The notes under the pieces are model-generated. The model did not search any database and was not told the origin of the DNA. It saw nothing but the letters and a program-made list of their open reading frames with translations. The position numbers and the translations under genes are program-made. From an uncultured Bacteroidota bacterium (GTDB taxonomy: Bacteria > Bacteroidota > Bacteroidia > Flavobacteriales_F > PHOS-HE28), in the NCBI GenBank assembly GCA_902826215.1, contig CADEDY010000002.1, positions 124,001 through 188,000 of the forward strand: a stretch of DNA of 64,000 nt, given 5' to 3'. Positions 34,793 through 44,479 of this stretch are shown here, in pieces; the first letter of the stretch is position 1; each line of letters begins with the position of its first letter.

Positions 34793-34825
34793 CAAATATA
34801 TTCCATGGAAAATAATACCAGCAAA
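34793..34825 (-). promoter_or_regulatory. Promoter of the pirin gene, leaderless layout
   Basis: On the minus strand TTTG (34822-34825), a 21-nt spacer and TATATTTG (34793-34800) match the Bacteroidota consensus. Four nt (CACC) separate the -7 box from the ATG, so the mRNA is probably leaderless or nearly so. Confidence 0.65.
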
Positions 34826-34881
34826 TGGAAGTGGACTGAATTGTTGCAAGGCTAACCTGAATGGAAGCGACGGAGCGATGC

Positions 34882-34900
34882 GTTGGACAAGGAGTCCAAC
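34882..34900 (-). terminator. Hairpin at the end of the nuo operon
   Basis: GTTGGAC (34882-34888) and GTCCAAC (34894-34900) form a perfect 7-bp stem with a 5-nt loop, starting 1 nt after the nuoN stop codon. It is well placed to end nuo transcription, though no T-run follows. Confidence 0.5.
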
Positions 34901-34901
34901 C

Positions 34902-36269
34902 TCAGAGATGCAGGAGCCCTGGGAACAAGCCCAAGAGCATCACGGCGATGCCGCAGAAGGAAATGACCAGCCAGTTGAGCGGAGAGACCACCAATTGTGG
35001 TCCCTTATCCCGAGGCGTGAACGCTTCGCGGATGACGATCACGTAGTAGTAGATGCCGACCAAGGCCATCAGTACCGCGAAGGCCGTGGTCTTGAGGAAA
35101 CCGCTCTCGATACCGATCAGGAAGACCCTGTACTTCGCTACGAAACCGGCCGTGAGCGGAATGCCCGCAAGCGAAAGCAAGAGCAACATGGTGACGATGG
35201 CGAGCCATGGGCTGCTTCGGAAGAGCCCTTTGAAGATCCGGATGTTCTCGTCGCCTTTGGCGGCACGCTTGGCTAGTGTGAGCACCACGAACAAGCCCAC
35301 GGTCGCGATGGAGTAGGTCACCGTGTAGAAGAAAAGTACGCTTGGCGTCAAAGGGTCCCGACCCAGGAATGCCAATAGCAGGAAGCCCGTGTGCGCGATC
35401 CCCGAATAGGCCATCAATCGTTTGAATTGGCTCTGACGCAAGGCAACGATGTTACCGAGGAAGAGGGTGAGCCAGGTCATCACCACGAGCATCATGTCCA
35501 AGGCCTTGGGCAGGTCCATGTACTGGATCAAGCGATAGAACGCGGCGAAGGCAGCGGTCTTCACTACGGTGCTCATGAAGGCCGTCACCAAAGTGGGTGA
35601 ACCTTCATACACATCCGGGCTCCAGAAATGGAAGGGCACAGCAGCCACCTTGAACGACAAGCCGGCAATGGTGAAGAACAACCCGAGAAGAAAGAGCATC
35701 TCGGTGCCCGGGATCGGGGCGGAGGCATAGGCCTGGATCACCGCGAGGTCGAATGAGGCGCACGAACCGTACAGGAGCGCAATTCCCAAAAGGAAGAACC
35801 CGGAGGCAAAGGAGCCTTGGACGAAATACTTGAACGCTGCTTCGCCACTGCGGAAGCTATCGCGCTTACCACCGGCAAGGATGTACAACGGAATGCTCAG
35901 GATCTCGATACCCAGGAAGAGGATCAACAAGTGCTGGTAGCTGGTCAGCATGATGGCGCCGACCAAGGAGAAGAGCATCAGCGCATATTGTTCCGCTACG
36001 TTCTCGTGCAACCGGGCGTAGTAGTCCACACCGAAAACGAAGAGCAGCACCGTTAGGAGGATCAGCGCTTCGCTGAATACCAAACCGAATCCATCGAACT
36101 GGACCATGTGTCCGAAGAACTCCGTGTTCACGTTCCAGCCACTTCGCAAGAGGAAGAGTGCTGCCAATAGACCAATGATCCCCAGCGGCGCAAGGACTTT
36201 TCGGGGTGCCATCAAGCCTGCATAGAGCATCAGCACGCCGAGGATGGAGATCAGGATCAGTGCGCTCAT
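34902..36269 (-). CDS. nuoN: NADH-quinone oxidoreductase subunit N
   Basis: A 455-residue proton-channel subunit of respiratory complex I with about 14 helices, homologous to Mrp-type antiporters. FLGIEILSIPLYILAGG and KYFVQGSFASGFFLLGIALLYG match the NuoN core, and PFHFWSPDVYEGSPTLVTAFMS carries the conserved Lys/Glu-linked helix region. It is the last gene of the nuo operon, 1 nt after nuoM, and is followed by a hairpin. Confidence 0.97.
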   Translation of the reverse strand: MSALILISILGVLMLYAGLMAPRKVLAPLGIIGLLAALFLLRSGWNVNTEFFGHMVQFDGFGLVFSEALILLTVLLFVFGVDYYARLHENVAEQYALMLFSLVGAIMLTSYQHLLILFLGIEILSIPLYILAGGKRDSFRSGEAAFKYFVQGSFASGFFLLGIALLYGSCASFDLAVIQAYASAPIPGTEMLFLLGLFFTIAGLSFKVAAVPFHFWSPDVYEGSPTLVTAFMSTVVKTAAFAAFYRLIQYMDLPKALDMMLVVMTWLTLFLGNIVALRQSQFKRLMAYSGIAHTGFLLLAFLGRDPLTPSVLFFYTVTYSIATVGLFVVLTLAKRAAKGDENIRIFKGLFRSSPWLAIVTMLLLLSLAGIPLTAGFVAKYRVFLIGIESGFLKTTAFAVLMALVGIYYYVIVIREAFTPRDKGPQLVVSPLNWLVISFCGIAVMLLGLFPGLLHL

Positions 36270-36270
36270 C

Positions 36271-37716
36271 TCACGGCAACATGGGTATGGCGGTGATCAA
36301 CTGCTGCACCGGTCCGTTGATCAAGTTGAGAATGGGTGCGGGATAGACACCGAGAATGAAGGTCACGGCTATCAGCGGGACCAGTACCAGATGATCGCGC
36401 AACGTGGCGTCGTCCATCTCCAACTGCCACTTGTCTTCGCCGAGCATCACGCGCTGATACGCGTAGAGCATGTAGATGGCACCCAGTACGATGGTGGTCA
36501 CAGCACCGAAGGCCATCCATCCGTTCAGTTGCCATATGCCCGCGAACATGAGCCATTCACCGATGAACCCTTGCGTGAAGGGTAGCGCGATCGCGTTCAC
36601 CATGACCAATAAGAACAGGGCGGCCAAGCGCGGGGTCCGTGCTTTCAATCCACCCATGGCACCCATCTCGGTGCTGCCGACCCGTTCACGAAGTGCACCG
36701 GTGAGGTAGAGCAGGCCTACCACCATGATCGCGTGTGCGAAGGCTTGGTACAGAGAGCCGGTCACCGCATACCCATTCCACGCGAAGAGACCTGCGCACA
36801 ATAACCCCACATGGCTCAACGACGAGTATGCGATCAGACGCTTCAAGTCCCATTGTCGGAAAGCGATGACCCCGCCATAGATCGCTCCGATCAGACTGAG
36901 AATGATCACGGTGTTCTGCCAATACGCAGCACCTTCCGGCACGATCGGGAATACCAACCGCAGGATGCCGTAGAGCCCCATCTTCAGCATCACCGCCGCA
37001 AGGACCATGGTGCCCTGCACGGGAGCCATGCTGTACGTATCCGGTTGCCAGCCGTGGAAAGGAAAGATCGGAAGCTTGATCGCGAAGGCCAGGAACAGCA
37101 CCCAGAACAACCAGATCTGCGTATCCAGCGGAAGGTCCAACGCCGCAAGCGCACTGAAGTCGCCGTTGAAGCCGCCTTCCTGCACCATGCAGTAGAGGAT
37201 TCCGAAGAGCAAGGAAAGACCGCCGAGCAGCGTGTACATGAAGAAGCGTACGGTGATGCCACGTCTGCGCTCGCCGCCCCAATAGAGCAGGAGGAAGAAC
37301 ACAGGCAAAAGGGCCAACTCGTAGAAGATGTAGAAAAGCAGGGCGTTCTGTGCGGTGAACACACCGAGTAGGAATGCTTGGGTGTAAAGAAGCAATGCGT
37401 TCACAAGGGAGGGATGCTGCAAACGCTCCCCGAAACCCGCACCGATGATGAAGGGGAAGACCAAGGCCGTGAGCAGGATCATCAACAATCCGATGCCGTC
37501 GTAGCCCATCACCAACCGCAGTCCCCATGCCGGCACCCAGTCACTATCCACGGCGATCACGGGATCGCCTTGATAGGCGAAGCAGAGCCAGCCCGTGAAG
37601 ACCAAGGTCATCAAGGTGGAGGCCAGTGCGACGACCCGTGCTTGACGGGTCGGTGTGGCTACGACCATGAAGGTGGCCGCTAGGAAAGGGATGAGCAACA
37701 GGATCGCAACGATCAT
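36271..37716 (-). CDS. nuoM: NADH-quinone oxidoreductase subunit M
   Basis: A 481-residue proton-channel subunit of complex I with about 14 helices. FYIFYELALLPVFFLLLYWGGERR contains the conserved membrane Glu, and FPFHGWQPDTYSMAPVQGTMVLAAVMLKMGLYG is the standard NuoM signature. Start and stop nearly touch the neighbouring nuoL and nuoN genes, so translation is coupled. Confidence 0.97.
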   Translation of the reverse strand: MIVAILLLIPFLAATFMVVATPTRQARVVALASTLMTLVFTGWLCFAYQGDPVIAVDSDWVPAWGLRLVMGYDGIGLLMILLTALVFPFIIGAGFGERLQHPSLVNALLLYTQAFLLGVFTAQNALLFYIFYELALLPVFFLLLYWGGERRRGITVRFFMYTLLGGLSLLFGILYCMVQEGGFNGDFSALAALDLPLDTQIWLFWVLFLAFAIKLPIFPFHGWQPDTYSMAPVQGTMVLAAVMLKMGLYGILRLVFPIVPEGAAYWQNTVIILSLIGAIYGGVIAFRQWDLKRLIAYSSLSHVGLLCAGLFAWNGYAVTGSLYQAFAHAIMVVGLLYLTGALRERVGSTEMGAMGGLKARTPRLAALFLLVMVNAIALPFTQGFIGEWLMFAGIWQLNGWMAFGAVTTIVLGAIYMLYAYQRVMLGEDKWQLEMDDATLRDHLVLVPLIAVTFILGVYPAPILNLINGPVQQLITAIPMLP

Positions 37717-37717
37717 C

Positions 37718-39610
37718 TCAGGTGCTCAGTAAGGTGATGAAGAGGAAGGCGATGATGCCCACCACCATGGCCAATAAATGGAAACTGGCGTTGCCGGTCT
37801 GTACGCGACGAACAACGCGGCCGATGCGCAATGCCGCACCGCCAACACCATTTGTCAGCGGGATCATGATGCGCGATTCGCCGACAGTGTGCAGTTTGGT
37901 GCTCATCCAACCGAAGGGTCGTTCGAACAGTGCTGCGTACAATGGATCTATGCGCCAACGCTCTGCGAGCAACCGCTTAAACAGCGGCATGGTCTCGGGT
38001 TCGCCGTCCAACTCCGCCTTGCGCGCGAACCGACCGTAGGCATAGGCTATCGTGGAAGTGACCAGTAACACAGTGCTGCCCATCAGGATCCATTCCGTGG
38101 TGACGCTCAGGTGTAGCGTCTCATTCGATATGCCGGAGGAAGCCGTCGCCAAGAAGTGCTTCAATGCTTCGTGACCGCCGAAGAGGTGTGGCAGGTTGAT
38201 CACTCCACCGACCACGCTGAGCGCGGCAAGGACCATCAAGGGCACGGTCATCGAAAGTGGACTTTCATGCGGATGTGCCTTGCCTCGGTAGCTGCCGAAG
38301 AACACCAAGAAGAGCAAGCGGAACATGTAGAAGGTGGTGAGCAAAGCACCGAACACCAATACGGCGTATACGACCGGTGAGCGCTGGTAGGCGAAGGCGA
38401 GGATCAGGTCCTTGCTGAAGAAACCACTGAGCAAGGGCAAACCAGCAATGGCACAGGTGCCAATGAGGAACGTGACGTACGTGATCTTGATCGAGCCTTT
38501 CAGACCACCCATCTTACGGATGTCCTGTTCGCCGCCCAGCGCATGGATCACACTACCAGCCCCGAGGAAGAGCAGAGCCTTGAAGAACGCGTGCATGATC
38601 ACATGGAACATCGCCGCACTGTACGCGCCCATGCCCAATGCTGCGAACATGTACCCCAACTGGCTCACGGTGGAATAGGCCAGCACCTTCTTGATGTCGT
38701 TCTGGAACAGACCGATACTCGCCGCAAGCAACGCGGTCGCTGTACCGATCACGAGGATCACATCTTGGGTGAGGGGTACCAGTTCGAAAAGGCCAGAGCA
38801 ACGGACCACCAAATAGATGCCAGCCGTTACCATGGTCGCCGCGTGGATCAACGCACTCACAGGTGTCGGACCGGCCATGGCATCGGGCAACCACGTGAAT
38901 AGTGGGATCTGTGCGCTCTTGCCTGTTGCTCCCACGAAAAGCATCAACGTGGCAGCGATCAAGATGGGCGCATTCGCGCTGAATCCATCGGCTTGCTCCA
39001 AGATCACACTGTATTCAAGTGTGCCGAACTGTTGAAAGAGCAACACCATCGCCAGCACCATGCCCACATCGCCGATGCGGTTCATCACGAAGGCCTTCCG
39101 TGCTGCGTAGTTGTAGTCGGGTACGTTATACCAGAATCCGATCAGCAGGTAGCTGCACAATCCGACGCCTTCCCAGCCAATGAAGGTGATCAAGAGGTTC
39201 GACCCCATCACCAACAGGAGCATCGCGAAGCTGAAGAGGTTGAGCTGTGCGAAGAAGGTGCTCGCACGCGCATCGTTGTGCATGTAGCCGATGGAGTAGA
39301 GATGGATCAACGAACCGACACCCGTGACCAACAACATCATCGTCAGTGCGAGCGCGTCGTAACGGAAAGCGAATGGGATGTCCATGCCCGTGATCTGGAT
39401 CCAGTCGAACACGCGCACCGTATGTCCGCCGGTCGAAGGGTCGAAAGTGCTGAAGGCGACCGCCGTCAACACAAAGGCACCGACCATCAAAGCCGTGGCA
39501 AGCATTCCGGCGACAGTTCCGCTCAAGTATCGACGCGCCGAGGCGATCAGAACGGCACCGACCAATGGCAATGCAGGAACCAACGAGAAGAGCAGATCCG
39601 CCGTCACCAT
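37718..39610 (-). CDS. nuoL: NADH-quinone oxidoreductase subunit L
   Basis: A 630-residue proton-channel subunit of complex I. Besides the antiporter core (GWEGVGLCSYLLIGFWY, TWLPDAMAGPTPVSALIHAATMVTAGIYLV), it has the long C-terminal extension with the horizontal helix that runs along the membrane arm. The gene overlaps the nuoK end by 7 nt and is 1 nt before nuoM. Confidence 0.97.
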   Translation of the reverse strand: MVTADLLFSLVPALPLVGAVLIASARRYLSGTVAGMLATALMVGAFVLTAVAFSTFDPSTGGHTVRVFDWIQITGMDIPFAFRYDALALTMMLLVTGVGSLIHLYSIGYMHNDARASTFFAQLNLFSFAMLLLVMGSNLLITFIGWEGVGLCSYLLIGFWYNVPDYNYAARKAFVMNRIGDVGMVLAMVLLFQQFGTLEYSVILEQADGFSANAPILIAATLMLFVGATGKSAQIPLFTWLPDAMAGPTPVSALIHAATMVTAGIYLVVRCSGLFELVPLTQDVILVIGTATALLAASIGLFQNDIKKVLAYSTVSQLGYMFAALGMGAYSAAMFHVIMHAFFKALLFLGAGSVIHALGGEQDIRKMGGLKGSIKITYVTFLIGTCAIAGLPLLSGFFSKDLILAFAYQRSPVVYAVLVFGALLTTFYMFRLLFLVFFGSYRGKAHPHESPLSMTVPLMVLAALSVVGGVINLPHLFGGHEALKHFLATASSGISNETLHLSVTTEWILMGSTVLLVTSTIAYAYGRFARKAELDGEPETMPLFKRLLAERWRIDPLYAALFERPFGWMSTKLHTVGESRIMIPLTNGVGGAALRIGRVVRRVQTGNASFHLLAMVVGIIAFLFITLLST

Positions 39611-39936
39611 TTCAAGCGGTTCAGTTGGTTCACATCCACGCTATCCACGTTGCGCTTCATCATCACCAGAATGGCCAGGCCAACGGTGACCTCTGCAGCG
39701 GCCACGAGCATGATGAAGAACACGAAGACCTGTGCCCGTGGATCGCTGTGGTAGGCGCTGAACGCCGTGAGCAGAAGGTTCACACTGTTGAACATCAACT
39801 CCAAGCACATCAGAATGATGATGGTATTCCGGCGGAACACCACTCCGGCAATGCCGATGCTGAAGAGTAGCAAGCTCAGGATCACGTAGTGCTCCAAAGG
39901 AACCAATCGGATGGCGGTGATGACCTCTTGTTCCAT
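39604..39936 (-). CDS. nuoK: NADH-quinone oxidoreductase subunit K
   Basis: A 110-residue subunit with three membrane helices. The conserved glutamates of the proton path are seen in IIILMCLELMFNSVNLL and VAAAEVTVGLAILV. It overlaps nuoL by 7 nt and follows nuoJ directly. Confidence 0.96.
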   Translation of the reverse strand: MEQEVITAIRLVPLEHYVILSLLLFSIGIAGVVFRRNTIIILMCLELMFNSVNLLLTAFSAYHSDPRAQVFVFFIMLVAAAEVTVGLAILVMMKRNVDSVDVNQLNRLKW

Positions 39937-39937
39937 G

Positions 39938-40501
39938 TCAACCTTCCGCGTCCAATTCGTGCTCGGTGAGCGGTTTCTCGGTGAAGGCGTTCCGAACGGG
40001 TGGCGTCCAGGTCTTTTCCTTCTTCGCTAACATCACCACACCGACCATGGCGCTCAAGAAAAGCACGCTGCTGATCTCGAACGGCAAGAGGAATTCACTG
40101 AACAACGACATGCCCACGCTATGCACCAGACCCACGCCAGGGTCGAAGGCGTTCGCGGCGGTTACGCTGATCCCATTGCGCAAAGCGGCCAGCAGCGTAA
40201 GGAAGAACAGACCACCTGAAAGTACAGCAGCTACGCGTGTGCCCAAGGTCTTCATCGGTTCTGCAGCACGATTCAGATTGAGCAACATGATCACGAAGAG
40301 GAACAGCACCATGATCGCGCCGGTATACACGATGATGTGGACCATCGCCAAGAATTGCGCGTTCAAAAGGACATAATGCCCTGCGATGCTGAGGAAGCAG
40401 AGGATCAGAGCGATCACGCTGTTCACCGGGTTCTTCGCACTCACCACGGTCAGCGCGCTGATGACACTGATGGCTGCTATGAGATAGAAGAGGTAGAGCA
40501 T
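39938..40501 (-). CDS. nuoJ: NADH-quinone oxidoreductase subunit J
   Basis: A 187-residue membrane subunit with five helices. YTGAIMVLFLFVIMLLN is the pi-bulge helix 3 signature, important for coupling. The ATG at 40501 is used: the family starts at LYLFYLIAAISV, and the longer reading from 40552 is just the antisense-free end of nuoI and lacks a membrane pattern. With this start the gene begins 4 nt after the nuoI stop. Confidence 0.94.
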   Translation of the reverse strand: MLYLFYLIAAISVISALTVVSAKNPVNSVIALILCFLSIAGHYVLLNAQFLAMVHIIVYTGAIMVLFLFVIMLLNLNRAAEPMKTLGTRVAAVLSGGLFFLTLLAALRNGISVTAANAFDPGVGLVHSVGMSLFSEFLLPFEISSVLFLSAMVGVVMLAKKEKTWTPPVRNAFTEKPLTEHELDAEG

Positions 40502-40505
40502 GCGA

Positions 40506-41096
40506 TCAGCGGTTGTGCGAATGGTGCTTGATCCGTTTGAAACGCAGCACATCAGGCGTTTGCCGCTTGCTCACATCAATGCGCTGGTCGGCTGCGAGGC
40601 CTTCCACAAGAATGTCCTTGCCGAAAACGAAGGGCATGCGCAGGTAGGTGCTCTCCACGATGCGATCGGTGAGGAAGATGGCCTCTTTGGGACAGGCATC
40701 CTCGCAATCACCGCAGTAGATGCACCGCAACATGTCGATCTCGTAGGTCGCCGCATATTTCTCCTCACGGTACAAGTTCTCCTCGCCAGGTCTGCGTTCC
40801 CCGGATGTCATGGTGATCGCTTCCGCCGGACACGCAACGGCACACAGACCACACGACGTGCAGCGCTCCCGGCCTTGGTCATCACGCTTCAGCACATGTT
40901 GCCCACGGTAGATCGGTGCTATCGGACGCTTCCGCTCCGGGTACTGGATCGTTGGTCGCTTGGTCCGGAAGAAGTGCTTGATGGTGATGAAGAGTCCGCC
41001 GATGATCGCTGGCAGATAGATGCGCTCCATCAGCGTCATCTTCTTGTTGCTCACCACGCGGGAGCGGTCGGTCAGGGGTTGCATCGCGGTTGCCAT
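40506..41096 (-). CDS. nuoI: NADH-quinone oxidoreductase subunit I
   Basis: A 196-residue peripheral subunit with two 4Fe-4S ferredoxin motifs, CTSCGLCAVACP and CIYCGDCEDACP, that hold clusters N6a and N6b and pass electrons to NuoB. The length suits the family. It lies 1 nt after nuoH. Confidence 0.96.
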   Translation of the reverse strand: MATAMQPLTDRSRVVSNKKMTLMERIYLPAIIGGLFITIKHFFRTKRPTIQYPERKRPIAPIYRGQHVLKRDDQGRERCTSCGLCAVACPAEAITMTSGERRPGEENLYREEKYAATYEIDMLRCIYCGDCEDACPKEAIFLTDRIVESTYLRMPFVFGKDILVEGLAADQRIDVSKRQTPDVLRFKRIKHHSHNR

Positions 41097-41097
41097 C

Positions 41098-42114
41098 TCA
41101 GAAACCGTTGATGATGTAATACAGGCCGCCCGTGACCACGATGTTCAGGATCGCCAAGGGGATCAGGCGTTTCCATCCGAGGTTCATCAGTTGGTCGAAC
41201 CGGAAACGTGGAATGGACCACCGCACCCACATGAAGAAGAAGATGAAGAAGAAGGTCTTCGCGAACATGGCAGCAACGCCGATGATGGTCACGAGGTTGG
41301 GATCCAAGCCGAGCGAAGCCAATCCGGGAACGTGGTAGCCTCCGAAGTACAAAGTGGCGATCACCGCGCTGCTCATGAACATATTGATGTACTCCGCGAA
41401 GAGGTAGAAGCCGAGCTTCATGCTGCTGAACTCCGTGTGGTAACCACCGACCAGTTCGGTCTCGCATTCGGGCATGTCGAACGGTGCACGATTGCATTCC
41501 GCGAAAGCGCAGACGATGAAGATGAGGAAGCCCAAAGGCTGTTGAATGATACCCCAGCCGTGTGCAGCTTGGTATTCCACGATGCCGCTTAGGCTCAACG
41601 TGCCCGTCATCATCACCAAGCCCACGATGCTCAAGCCCATGGCCAGTTCGTAGCTTACCATCTGGCTCGCTGCCCGGATCGCCCCCAGCAACGCGAACTT
41701 GTTGTTGCTGGCCCACCCACCGAGCATGATGCCGTACACACCGATGCTGACCATGGCGAAGACGTAGAGGATGCCGATCTCCGGATCGGTGCCTTGAAGG
41801 TCGAAGGTGTGCTCGCCTATCGTCAGCGTTCCGCCCCAAGGGATCACTACCCCGGTGAGCAACGCGGTGATCATGGCGATCGCCGGACCCATGAAGAAGA
41901 GCTTGCGGTTCGCCGTCGCTGGCACGAAGTCCTCCTTCATGAACATCTTCGCACCGTCGGCCAAGGGCTGCAACAAACCGAACGGTCCCGCACGGTTCGG
42001 CCCAATGCGGTCCTGAAGAAAGGCGGCTACTTTCCGTTCTCCATACGTTGAGTACGCAGCTACCGTCAGGGTCACCACGAAGAGCACCAGCAGGAAGGTC
42101 GCGGTGATCATCAT
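41098..42114 (-). CDS. nuoH: NADH-quinone oxidoreductase subunit H
   Basis: A 338-residue membrane subunit forming much of the quinone chamber. YGERKVAAFLQDRIGPNRAGPFGLLQPLADG and AECNRAPFDMPECETELVGGYHTEFSSMKLG are its signature stretches. It overlaps the nuoG end by 4 nt. Confidence 0.97.
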   Translation of the reverse strand: MMITATFLLVLFVVTLTVAAYSTYGERKVAAFLQDRIGPNRAGPFGLLQPLADGAKMFMKEDFVPATANRKLFFMGPAIAMITALLTGVVIPWGGTLTIGEHTFDLQGTDPEIGILYVFAMVSIGVYGIMLGGWASNNKFALLGAIRAASQMVSYELAMGLSIVGLVMMTGTLSLSGIVEYQAAHGWGIIQQPLGFLIFIVCAFAECNRAPFDMPECETELVGGYHTEFSSMKLGFYLFAEYINMFMSSAVIATLYFGGYHVPGLASLGLDPNLVTIIGVAAMFAKTFFFIFFFMWVRWSIPRFRFDQLMNLGWKRLIPLAILNIVVTGGLYYIINGF

Positions 42115-43121
42115 CGGTCCTTCAGCTCTTTGCGCTTCGCGATCTCCGGCACGTTAGGCGCAGGAGAGTTCAGCAGTTGTTGCTTCCGTTGAAGCAGGTA
42201 GTGGCCCTGTCCGATCACGCTGTGGCGATCGATCTTCCGCGGGCCCTCCACGCTCCAATGTTTCAGGTCCTTCTTATCGAACCGACAGGTGTTGCAGATG
42301 AAGTCCTCCACCTCGCCCCATTGATCCTTGCGACCTGTGACGCGCAGCACTTCCTTGCCTTTGAGCCAGAGCACCGTCTTACCGGAGCACTTGTCGCAGT
42401 CGCGGTGCGCATCCACGGGATTGGTGAACCATACCCGGCTTGCGAATCGGAATGTGCGATCGGTCAACGCACCCACCGGGCAAACGTCGATCATGTTCCC
42501 GCTGAAGTCGTTCTCGATCGCATTGCTGATGTACGTGCTGATCTCGCTCACATCGCCGCGGTTGATCACACCATGCACGCGTCCATCGGTTATCTGTTCG
42601 GCCACCTTCACACAACGGTAGCACAAGATGCAGCGCGTCATGTGCAGCTTGATCGTTTCGCCGATGTCGATCGGGTCGAAGGTGCGCCGTTCGAATTCGT
42701 AGCGACTGGTCACGGCGCCGTTCTCGTAGCTCAGGTCCTGCAGGTGACATTCACCGGCCTGGTCGCAGATCGGGCAATCCAACGGGTGGTTGATCAGCAG
42801 GAACTCCACCACCCCTTTGCGCGCTTCCAACAGTTCCGGGCTCGTGGTGTTCTCCACTACCATGCCGTCCATCACGGCAGTGCGACAACTGGCAACAGGC
42901 TTCGGCATGGGTCGCGGGTCCTTCTCACTTGCCTTGCTCACCTTCACGATGCAGGTGCGGCAATAACCACCGCTGGTCTTCAGCTTGGTGTAGTAGCACA
43001 TCGCTGGCGGCACCACGTGACGGTCGGCAGTGTTGCGTTCGCCGATCATGCGCGCTGCCTGCAGGATCGTGGTTCCCTCCGGAACGTCGATCGCGATGCC
43101 GTCTATGGTGACCTTGGGCAT
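42111..43121 (-). CDS. nuoG: Short NADH-quinone oxidoreductase subunit G
   Basis: A 336-residue protein equal to the N-terminal part of classical NuoG. It has the 2Fe-2S site (CYYTKLKTSGGYCRTC), the His-Cys3 4Fe-4S site (HPLDCPICDQAGEC) and the following 4Fe-4S site (CILCYRC with CPVGALT). A further Cys set (CDKC and CNTC) remains near the C-terminus, but the large molybdopterin-oxidoreductase-like domain, which makes NuoG about 700-900 residues in many bacteria, is absent. No stop-interrupted remnant follows, as nuoH overlaps directly. The short form is common in Flavobacteriales. Confidence 0.94.
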   Translation of the reverse strand: MPKVTIDGIAIDVPEGTTILQAARMIGERNTADRHVVPPAMCYYTKLKTSGGYCRTCIVKVSKASEKDPRPMPKPVASCRTAVMDGMVVENTTSPELLEARKGVVEFLLINHPLDCPICDQAGECHLQDLSYENGAVTSRYEFERRTFDPIDIGETIKLHMTRCILCYRCVKVAEQITDGRVHGVINRGDVSEISTYISNAIENDFSGNMIDVCPVGALTDRTFRFASRVWFTNPVDAHRDCDKCSGKTVLWLKGKEVLRVTGRKDQWGEVEDFICNTCRFDKKDLKHWSVEGPRKIDRHSVIGQGHYLLQRKQQLLNSPAPNVPEIAKRKELKDR

Positions 43122-43123
43122 GG

Positions 43124-44479
43124 TTAAGCGGTCGCGAATTTGGGGGATCGCACGAAAGGAGCATGTGCGAAATGCTTCGGGTCCTTCACTTTCTCCGGAT
43201 GCAGCACGTGATACTCGAACTCATCGCGGAAATGCCGGATCGCGGAAGCCACGGGCCACGCTGCTGCATCACCCAGTGGGCAGATGGTGTTGCCCTCGAT
43301 CTTGCGTTGGATGTCCCACAACAGTTCGATGTCCTCCATGCGGCCTTCGCCATGCTCCAAGCGGTGCAGCACTTTCTCCATCCAGCCGGTGCCTTCGCGG
43401 CAAGGGCTGCACTGGCCGCAACTTTCGTGGTGGTAGAAGCGCGTGTGGTTCCATGTACTGCGGACGATGCACTGCGCATCGTTGTAGGCATAGAATCCGC
43501 CCGAGCCGAGCATGCTGCCGCTCGCGAAACCGCCGTCCGCAAGGCTTTCGTACGTCATCAGCCGTGCATCACCGTTGACGGTCTTGTAGTAAAGGTCCGC
43601 TGGAATGATGGGGACGCTGCTACCGCCTGGCACGACCGCCTTCAAGGCTCGACCATCCACGCCACCGCACCATTCCTCGCTGTTCATGAATTCGTCGCAG
43701 GTGATGCCGAGCTCGATCTCGTAGACACCGGGTCGTTTGATGTTGCCTCCTGCGCTGATGAGCTTGGTCCCCGTGCTCTTGCCCACGCCGATCTTCGCGT
43801 ATTCCGCCCCGCCGTCGTTGATGATGGGGACCACGGCGGCGATCGTTTCCACGTTGTTCACAACGGTCGGGCAGCCGTACAATCCTTTCACCGCAGGGAA
43901 GGGGGGCTTGATGCGCGGGTTGCCACGTTTGCCTTCCAAGCTCTCCAGAAGCGCGGTTTCTTCGCCACAGATGTACGCGCCAGCTCCGACCTGCACGTGG
44001 ATGTCGTGATCGAAACCGCTGCCCAGAATGTTCTTGCCCAACCAACCTGCGGCTCGTGCCTCTTCGATGGCACGTTCCAGGATCCGAGCAACGTAGAAGT
44101 ACTCACCACGGATGTAGATGTAGCTCGTGTTCGCTCCCAAAGCGAAACTGGAGGTGATCATGCCCTCGATCAGGAGGTGCGGAATGCGCTCCATCAAGTA
44201 GCGATCTTTGAACGTACCCGGCTCGCTCTCGTCAGCATTCACGACGAGGTAGCGTGGGACACCCTCTGGCTTGGCCAGAAAACTCCACTTCATGCCGGTG
44301 GGGAATCCCGCGCCGCCCCGACCGCGCAGTCCGCTGGTCTTCACTTCGTCCAGAACCGCTTCGGGGCTCATCGTCCGCAATGCTTTCTCCACACTGCGGT
44401 AGCCACCGTGCGTACGATAGCCATCAAGACCTTGGATGCCGGGCTTATCGTCGTGTTCAAGGAGGAGTTTACGGCCCAT
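43124..44479 (-). CDS. nuoF: NADH-quinone oxidoreductase subunit F
   Basis: A 451-residue subunit that binds NADH and FMN and takes the first electrons. GRGGAGFPTGMKWSF is the NADH/FMN site, GAGAYICGEETALLESLEG the FMN loop and ESCGQCSPCREG with a later Cys holds the N3 4Fe-4S cluster. The start overlaps the nuoE stop by 1 nt. Confidence 0.97.
   Translation of the reverse strand: MGRKLLLEHDDKPGIQGLDGYRTHGGYRSVEKALRTMSPEAVLDEVKTSGLRGRGGAGFPTGMKWSFLAKPEGVPRYLVVNADESEPGTFKDRYLMERIPHLLIEGMITSSFALGANTSYIYIRGEYFYVARILERAIEEARAAGWLGKNILGSGFDHDIHVQVGAGAYICGEETALLESLEGKRGNPRIKPPFPAVKGLYGCPTVVNNVETIAAVVPIINDGGAEYAKIGVGKSTGTKLISAGGNIKRPGVYEIELGITCDEFMNSEEWCGGVDGRALKAVVPGGSSVPIIPADLYYKTVNGDARLMTYESLADGGFASGSMLGSGGFYAYNDAQCIVRSTWNHTRFYHHESCGQCSPCREGTGWMEKVLHRLEHGEGRMEDIELLWDIQRKIEGNTICPLGDAAAWPVASAIRHFRDEFEYHVLHPEKVKDPKHFAHAPFVRSPKFATA

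Noticed and set aside
34789-34901. A longer pirin start at 34824
   Set aside because: It would lie over the -7 and spacer of the best promoter and destroy the Tat-like signal layout.
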